Assembly: GCA_946902875.1 (NCBI GenBank)
Contig: OX336349.1
Span: 16,701,891 to 16,765,890, forward strand
From: Nematopogon swammerdamellus
Lineage: Eukaryota > Arthropoda > Insecta > Lepidoptera > Adelidae
Direction: 5' to 3'
Length of the DNA: 64,000 nucleotides
A model generated the notes under the pieces. It ran no database searches and was not told the origin of the DNA. It saw only the letters and a list, made by a program, of their open reading frames with translations. Within the stretch, counting starts at the first letter, position 1. Each line of letters opens with the position of its first letter. This document shows positions 58,557 through 64,000 of the stretch, piece by piece. The position numbers were made by a program, and so were the translations under genes.

Positions 58557-61412
58557 TTAACCACCATTCTGTTGCTGGCTCAAAATAAATCTTTTCAGTT
58601 TCAATTTGAAGGTGTTTGTATTGTTTGACACTCGTATCGGTGGCGGGATGTTGTTCCAGCACCGTGAGGCAGCATATTTGAAGCTTCCTTCAAATGCTGC
58701 CCCACGGTGCTTTGGTACAGCCAACAGCTTACCCACCGATCTGGTTCCAAAACAATGACCCTCTCCATACCATCTAAGTTTTTTAAATAATTTTGTCGGC
58801 TTTTGCGACTTGATAATTTTGAATAATAGCACGGCTTGATGAAGTCGCCTACGACCGTCCATCTTGAGCAATCCCAGTTTGTTTATGTAGGGTGTAATAT
58901 GGTGCCTCTTTTTTATGTTGGGCTCGCAAAAACGTATGCAGGCATTCTGCACCCTCTGTATACGTTTCTTAGTCTTCTGTAGGATACAGGGACCATATAC
59001 TGCGTCACAGTAGTTAAGTGGAGATAGTATTAATGCCTCAGCCACCGTATGCCTAACTTGTATTGATAGATGATTTCTAATCTTGTAGAAAGTTTTAAGT
59101 TTTCCCATCGCTGCTCTAAACTTTTCCATCACGTGATCTTCAAATCGGAGGTTAGCGTCCATTTTCAGCCCTAGGTTACGCGCGCATTTCACAATTGGTA
59201 TAATGACCCCGTTTAATTTGATTTGGGGGTTTAGTGTCAGAACCTTTTCAACGGACTTCCTACCCCCTAGCACCATAGCTATGGATTTCTGAGGATTTAG
59301 AGCGAGCCTATTTGCAGTCGACCAAGTCCATGTATTTTCCAAATCTGTATTGACTTTCATTACTGCATCGTTTATGTCACTTGCGTGGAAAGCGTATCTC
59401 AGTTGTGTGTCGTCTGCAAAGAGCTCGCACTCTGTGTACTGAAGGCAGGAAGGATAGTCTGCTGTATACGTCGTGTACAAAAGCGGCGAGAGAGAGGAAC
59501 CCTGTGGACTACCTCGAGACATACTGACCTTGTCCGAAAATATGGCAGTTCCATCATCACCGTAGCACTTCACCACCTGTGTTCTGTTCGTGAGGTAAGT
59601 TCTCAGAAGACTGAGCGCATTTACTGAAAGGCCATAATATGATAGTTTTGACAGCAGAAGGTTAGTGTCCAGACAGTCGAAAGCTCTTGAGAAATCTAGT
59701 AGTATTAAGATTGTAACTTTTCCTTCATCCGCTGCGCTCAAGACTTCATCTGTTACTTGTAGGAGGGCTGTACTGGTACTATGACCTGTGCGAAAACCAT
59801 GTTGACAATCAGGAATTACGTTATTAGTCTGTAGGTATGTCGTAAGCTGTTTAGTCATGGTTTTTTCGAGTAATTTTGAAAAAGCGGGTAAAATACTAAT
59901 TGGCCTGAGGTCCTTCATTTCAGTGGCATCTTTCTTTTTGGGTATGGGCGTGACCAGTGCAGTCTTCCATACCTCTGGGAATTGACCAGATGCAATTGAC
60001 TTGTTTAGTATGTATGTCATAACGTCCAAGGTGAAAGGTACAGTCATCCGTATCATTTGGATTGTCACGTCATCAATGCCTATTGCGTTAGACCTTATTT
60101 TCTCAATTAGGACTCCCACGTCTGTTGCATTAATAGGATCAAATTTAAATTCCTGTATTCCGGTTTTGAACCGACTATTTGAGTAGCGATCCAAGGTCTC
60201 CTTGCTGATTTCTGTTGTAACTGGCAACTGTTGAAAGTGTAGATTGATAGCTTGAGGTTCTGATAGATATTTTGGAATTGGTTTCGCTGTCTCTCCTATC
60301 GTCGTACATCTCCGTAGTCCTTGCCATAACTTTTTGGAATTATTGTTGTTCTGGTTGACAAAAAAGTCAAAAAACGCACCCTTTTCCCGTCTGATAGCAC
60401 TAGTAACTTCATTTCTTAAATCTTGGTAATACCTGCGATGAGAATCCTGATTGGTACGCCTAGCTCGAACTCCAGCACGGTCTCTTAATTTTATCATTTC
60501 TTTTATTGTCTCTGTGAACCAAGGTTGTAACAGTGGCTTGCATCGTCGAGTAACTACAGGAGCGTGCGTATCAAATAAGTGTTTGATGAGAGAGTAAAAA
60601 ATTTGTAGCATGTCATCGACGTTGCTGCATCCATAGATACTGTCCCAAGGGAGCTGTTCATTGTGTGAACCAAAGACCGACATGTCTATGTCCCTAAAGG
60701 ATCGGAATGTGACATTTTTGTGGTGGGCTCGTTGAATGCCTATTTTGAACTCTGCTAGCACTAGACCATGGTCACTGAGGTCAGGGTTGTGAAGTACTAA
60801 GACAGATCCAAGGTGTTCACTGGCATTTGTACATATTATATCTATAATAGTCTGTGTTTCTGTTGTTACCCGTGTTGGCTCCGTGACGACCTGTATGAGC
60901 CCAAATTGTTCAAAGGTTTCCTTTACGCTAAGTGTGAGAGATTTCGTTTCGTCCATCATATTTACGTTGAGATCGCCCAGAAAAAAGACATAATCAACAG
61001 TGGGCACAAGTGCTTCCAATTGGTCTGCTATCAAGCTGGTAGCGAAAGCAACATTTACTGATGGTGGACGGTACGCTGTTCCTAGAATACATTTTAGTTT
61101 AGGAAGTTTTAGTTGAATCCACATCTGTTCGAGACCGTTCGATGGAGTTTTTATTATTTTGTACGACAGTACATTTTTTATGTACATGCCAACCCCTCCT
61201 CCCCTGGTAGTTGTGCTACGAGGAATGTGATGAAAATTATAGTTTGGAATTTCGTATTCTGCCGTATTATGAGATTCTTTAATCCAAGTTTCATTAATAA
61301 ACAAAACATGCATGTTTCGCGTTAAAACCGTGTTGTATAATTCGTCGAACCCTGTGTTAAGTGATCGCACGTTGATAAGACCGATTGATAGGTGTGATAC
61401 TATTTCCTCCAT
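58557..61412 (-). CDS. Non-LTR retrotransposon ORF2: APE endonuclease-reverse transcriptase
   Basis: 951 residues, uninterrupted. It nicks target DNA and copies element RNA there (target-primed reverse transcription). Residues about 10-220 are the apurinic-endonuclease-like domain: catalytic E41 (NETW), D147/N149 (GDLNV), and S213-D214-H215. The reverse transcriptase occupies about 480-760: LRPISILP near 502, motif A with D573 (LLDFSRAFD), motif B GSPQG at 634-638, motif C FADD at 665-668 with both catalytic Asp, and NLGLK near 746. The C terminus has a Cys/His-containing region and a WNNIPP motif as in the CR1/jockey groups. No RNase H domain is seen. The start ATG overlaps the stop of the bridging frame by 13 bases, suggesting coupled translation. 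Confidence 0.95.
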   Translation of the reverse strand: MEEIVSHLSIGLINVRSLNTGFDELYNTVLTRNMHVLFINETWIKESHNTAEYEIPNYNFHHIPRSTTTRGGGVGMYIKNVLSYKIIKTPSNGLEQMWIQLKLPKLKCILGTAYRPPSVNVAFATSLIADQLEALVPTVDYVFFLGDLNVNMMDETKSLTLSVKETFEQFGLIQVVTEPTRVTTETQTIIDIICTNASEHLGSVLVLHNPDLSDHGLVLAEFKIGIQRAHHKNVTFRSFRDIDMSVFGSHNEQLPWDSIYGCSNVDDMLQIFYSLIKHLFDTHAPVVTRRCKPLLQPWFTETIKEMIKLRDRAGVRARRTNQDSHRRYYQDLRNEVTSAIRREKGAFFDFFVNQNNNNSKKLWQGLRRCTTIGETAKPIPKYLSEPQAINLHFQQLPVTTEISKETLDRYSNSRFKTGIQEFKFDPINATDVGVLIEKIRSNAIGIDDVTIQMIRMTVPFTLDVMTYILNKSIASGQFPEVWKTALVTPIPKKKDATEMKDLRPISILPAFSKLLEKTMTKQLTTYLQTNNVIPDCQHGFRTGHSTSTALLQVTDEVLSAADEGKVTILILLDFSRAFDCLDTNLLLSKLSYYGLSVNALSLLRTYLTNRTQVVKCYGDDGTAIFSDKVSMSRGSPQGSSLSPLLYTTYTADYPSCLQYTECELFADDTQLRYAFHASDINDAVMKVNTDLENTWTWSTANRLALNPQKSIAMVLGGRKSVEKVLTLNPQIKLNGVIIPIVKCARNLGLKMDANLRFEDHVMEKFRAAMGKLKTFYKIRNHLSIQVRHTVAEALILSPLNYCDAVYGPCILQKTKKRIQRVQNACIRFCEPNIKKRHHITPYINKLGLLKMDGRRRLHQAVLLFKIIKSQKPTKLFKKLRWYGEGHCFGTRSVGKLLAVPKHRGAAFEGSFKYAASRCWNNIPPPIRVSNNTNTFKLKLKRFILSQQQNGG

Positions 61413-62563
61413 TTCATTAAAATAATAATCACAACAAGGTTTAATAAATCAATATAATTGTGTAAATTAACTCTTTTGTTAATGTTAATATGAATGACGA
61501 TTCGTTTTAACGTAACTTTTATACATAGACAATCTACACACATACAGACATATACGAAAAACTTCACAACGACATAGCAATATTCTCTAGTGCTATGCGA
61601 CAGAAAACAGCTCAAGCAAACATCACAGGACAGCACATTACAAAAATATATATTTAAACACGTTTCCTCGATAGTATTTAGACAATTATAAAATATAACA
61701 CTTGCTCGTGTTTTGTAAAAACGACTCGATGTAGTATTGTAGACTGGGTTTGAGAGAACATTAGAGTTGTAAGGAATTTCATCCTGCATCGTATATCCTG
61801 GACGAAAGACTCGATATGTATATAGATAGTGTAGAATAGTATAAACAGTGCAAGTGTTTTCAAAGTTCTGCATACACGCGCAGTTATTGTTGTAACTAGT
61901 CATGCTCATGCTTACTATTGTACAAGTTGTGTCCCGCTCACATGGAATCTTCTTCAGCGCGAGTCGTCCTGGGGCGGAGCCTATTTCATAAACCGGTTTC
62001 ATAAAAGAAAAGATGATAACAATATCATTGAATGTTTGAAGACAAATTTTCTGCGCGCGTGTATTATTGTAATAATATGTTGTTTGTGTGGATGCAGTGC
62101 TAGGGAGATATACCTGATCACAGGTGTTTAGTGATTTTGGAGGATTACTGTGAAATGTATGTTTACAAAAGTGTTCAGTGTAGTTTATGCAAATATTCGT
62201 TTGCGCTTGAAGGAGTGTTAGGTGAGAGAGTGAGTACAATGCGAGCATGTAAACAATGATTTTGATATTGTGATAATGAATTAAACACAGATCATTAGTT
62301 TTAACAACACTCCAAATAAGACAGGTAGGTACACGTAATCGATGAAGGTATTTCTCGATTTTCGGATATGTAAATATGATAGAAAACAATCCAAAGCGTA
62401 TAATGTAAAATTTGATTTTAGTATTAGATAAACTTATAATAGTTCTACTGTCCCTTATCATTTGAATGTGCAGGTTTAACTTTATTCTGCGGTTTAAGTG
62501 AGTTTTCCTGGAAGATTCGAAATAAATCTTTTTCATTGGATATACGCATCGCGCGGGCGCCAT
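61400..62563 (-). CDS. Unrecognised 387-codon frame bridging ORF1 and ORF2
   Basis: I do not recognise this protein. It is an open frame of 387 codons in AT-rich sequence where chance frames should be short. It starts with an ATG inside ORF1, in the +1 frame, overlapping it by 119 bases, and stops 13 bases inside ORF2. The translation is rich in Cys, Tyr, Ile and His, with several hydrophobic runs near residues 60-75, 105-120 and 330-350, and no zinc-knuckle spacing that I can name. Most related elements have only a short gap here. Alternatives are an insertion into the inter-ORF region, or a chance frame. Coding status is unproven. Confidence 0.4.
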   Translation of the reverse strand: MAPARCVYPMKKIYFESSRKTHLNRRIKLNLHIQMIRDSRTIISLSNTKIKFYIIRFGLFSIIFTYPKIEKYLHRLRVPTCLIWSVVKTNDLCLIHYHNIKIIVYMLALYSLSHLTLLQAQTNICINYTEHFCKHTFHSNPPKSLNTCDQVYLPSTASTQTTYYYNNTRAQKICLQTFNDIVIIFSFMKPVYEIGSAPGRLALKKIPCERDTTCTIVSMSMTSYNNNCACMQNFENTCTVYTILHYLYTYRVFRPGYTMQDEIPYNSNVLSNPVYNTTSSRFYKTRASVIFYNCLNTIEETCLNIYFCNVLSCDVCLSCFLSHSTREYCYVVVKFFVYVCMCVDCLCIKVTLKRIVIHININKRVNLHNYIDLLNLVVIIILMKWRK

Positions 62564-63181
62564 CCTGGTGTCTCGTGTATATCCCTCCGTCTCTCACCCA
62601 GATGTATTTATGGCCGTGTTGTCTACCAAGGGCTCTGGTTTTTTGGAGCAGCTGCCTGTTGTTGCGAGTTAGACGTTCGTTGATGTAGACCTGACTGGTA
62701 GGCCCAGGAACGGAGATATCTCCGGTTTTGAGGCCTCGGCGCTCCCGCGCGGCCTTGAGAAGATCGTTCCGCGGTGCACGTCTCGTCAGTCGGAGTACGA
62801 TGGGGCGCGGTCGTTGTAGTTCACCGGGCAACCGTCGCGGCCCTGCCCGAGCCACGCTGTCGACGTCCGTCTCGCGCAACTGAATACCTATTTTCGTCGC
62901 GACCACTGAAACAATATGCTGCAGGTTTTCGCCCGGTGTCTCGTGTATGCCTATTATCTCCACTTCATTCTTCATCGCCGCCTGCTCTCTCTCCTCTTGT
63001 TGACGCTCCAAGTTGTCGATGCGTTCTCGTAGGGTTTGGACCTCAGACTCTCGCTCTCGGTCCCGTTCTTCCAGCACCGCCAGACGAATCTGAACCGCTT
63101 CAAGGTCTCTTGTTGTTTCCTTAAGTACTCCGTCGCACCGTTGTAGCGACTCCTGGAATTTCTTGAGGTTAGCTACTATTT
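62445..63181 (-). CDS. Non-LTR retrotransposon ORF1, baculovirus FP-like, 5'-truncated
   Basis: About 245 codons remain; the frame is open to about 63181 without an ATG, so the N terminus is missing. The first 70 or so residues visible are a charged coiled coil (EERDRERESEVQTLRERI). Then comes a domain with VEIIGIHETPGEN, RPIVLRLTRRAPRNDLLKAAR, VYINERLT and YIWVRDGGIYTR, the pattern of FP25K-like proteins found both in baculoviruses and as ORF1 of many insect retrotransposons. In elements, ORF1 protein binds the RNA and acts as a chaperone. It ends at TAG and is overlapped at its 3' end by the bridging frame. This is an element gene, not evidence of a virus. Confidence 0.85.
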
Positions 63182-63514
63182 TTATATTTATATTTATATA
63201 CTATTTTTATTTTATTTATTGTGGTAAACTTACAGTGCAATTACTCATAATATATGCATACAAATATACTCGATAAACACCAATTACAAGTTTACACATA
63301 TATAAGGTGTTTTCATACTAACTGGTAATATTTTGGGAGGGACAAATAACCATCATAAAAATGTTAAGCAAAAAAAGAAAAAAATTGCATTAGTTTTCGA
63401 GAAATTTAAGAAGGCATACCTATGTTCTAGCGATGCAAACGTGCCACTAGGTATCTAAACAGCTGATTATTTGAGGTCATAGACTCTCATGGCCTTATAT
63501 ACATACATACCACA

Positions 63515-63795
63515 ACCTGTATCTTGACAATCGGGGTAAGCAGAGTAATCGGTGTTGTGCTGCAAGTACTCTTTTAAATTACAGCACAACACCGACCGCC
63601 ACGTTTAGCAATGTATTAGGACATGATAACTATCAAGCAAAGCAGCAAGTAATGTATGAAGACCCACCTGCTGCATGACTCAATGGAAGGAGCGTGTCAA
63701 GGTGAGAGTGAGTGGCTTTCCAGTCGCCCTTTAGCATGGCACCTTTCCTTATCCCTTAGTCGCCTTTTTCGACATGCACTGGGCGAGATGCAGTG
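63515..63795 (+). repeat. Interspersed repeat family 'cacaacaccga', third copy
   Basis: Same order of blocks as 6140-6410. It is the only recognisable feature of the last 800 bases. Confidence 0.65.
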
Positions 63796-64000
63796 GCGCT
63801 ATTATTTTTAAGTACCCGACCCCACAAGGTTTAGTCATATTTAAAGAAAATCATACATTTTATAAGTGAGCGATGTATAGTGTGAAGATGATTTTATAAT
63901 GATTATGTACCTACCTAATAAAATGAATATAACTTATGATTACAATTAATATGGAAGTTTTTTTAAAATCTGATTTCCTCCTTTTCACCAGGTTTTTTAA

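Larger units (their letters stand above)
57948..63181 (-). mobile_element. Non-LTR retrotransposon (CR1/L2-like), 5'-truncated
   Basis: Minus-strand element. From its 5' to 3' end it has an ORF1 cut off at about 63181 (open, with no ATG, up to an AT-rich run), a 1-kb bridging open frame, ORF2 with endonuclease and reverse transcriptase and no RNase H, about 570 bases of 3' UTR, and an (ATTCT)n tail at 57948-57982. The microsatellite tail instead of poly(A), the FP-like ORF1 and the domain order fit the CR1/L2/Daphne group. ORF2 is intact, so insertion was recent. It lies about 1.4 kb beyond the Vps11 stop and in the opposite orientation. Confidence 0.88.

Overview
The window is eukaryotic nuclear DNA, almost certainly from a moth or butterfly (Lepidoptera) and perhaps a noctuid relative. 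The evidence is one intron-rich animal gene with GT-AG introns, an AT-rich background, and typical lepidopteran interspersed repeats. These include 5S rRNA-headed and tRNA-headed SINEs sharing one core (resembling the HaSE families I recall from Helicoverpa), the 'gcttttgcccgcggcttcgc' repeat and the 'gccaagtgcgagtcg' repeat. The species cannot be fixed from sequence alone.

Region 1, 1-25.5 kb, is intergenic. I find no intact host gene there. It holds decayed non-LTR retrotransposon pieces, SINEs, many foldback (inverted-repeat) elements, a PIF/Harbinger-like element with TTA target duplication (4243-4640), a single THAP-like first exon with a strong donor (15715-15788), and a hAT-type element with a perfect 8-bp target duplication (24723-25329) ending about 170 bp before the gene start.

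Region 2, 25.5-56.5 kb, is one plus-strand gene, Vps11, the shared core subunit of the HOPS and CORVET tethering complexes. I assembled 17 coding exons with consistent phase (3243 nt, 1080 codons plus stop): N-terminal beta-propeller, alpha-solenoid, coiled coil, a complete RING-H2 finger, then a long tail ending in four NPF motifs. Introns are packed with SINEs, LINE ends and hairpins, several directly against splice sites. The 3' part of exon 10 plus the first 18 bases of intron 10 is tandemly amplified: 15 full 147/148-bp units and a truncated 16th. Each unit carries a donor and an acceptor-like AG.

Region 3, 57.9-63.2 kb, is a minus-strand non-LTR retrotransposon truncated at its 5' end inside ORF1. 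It has a baculovirus-FP-like ORF1 (RNA-binding type), an intact 951-codon ORF2 (APE endonuclease plus reverse transcriptase), and an unexpected 387-codon frame bridging ORF1 and ORF2, overlapping both. Its 3' end is an (ATTCT)n tail also found at two other places. The last kilobase is interspersed repeat.

The points most worth a second look are the exon-10/splice-site tandem array, the NPF tail on Vps11, the third bridging ORF of the retrotransposon, the chimeric tRNA/5S SINE head, and the perfect 81-bp-arm hairpin for which the window also supplies a related unoccupied site.
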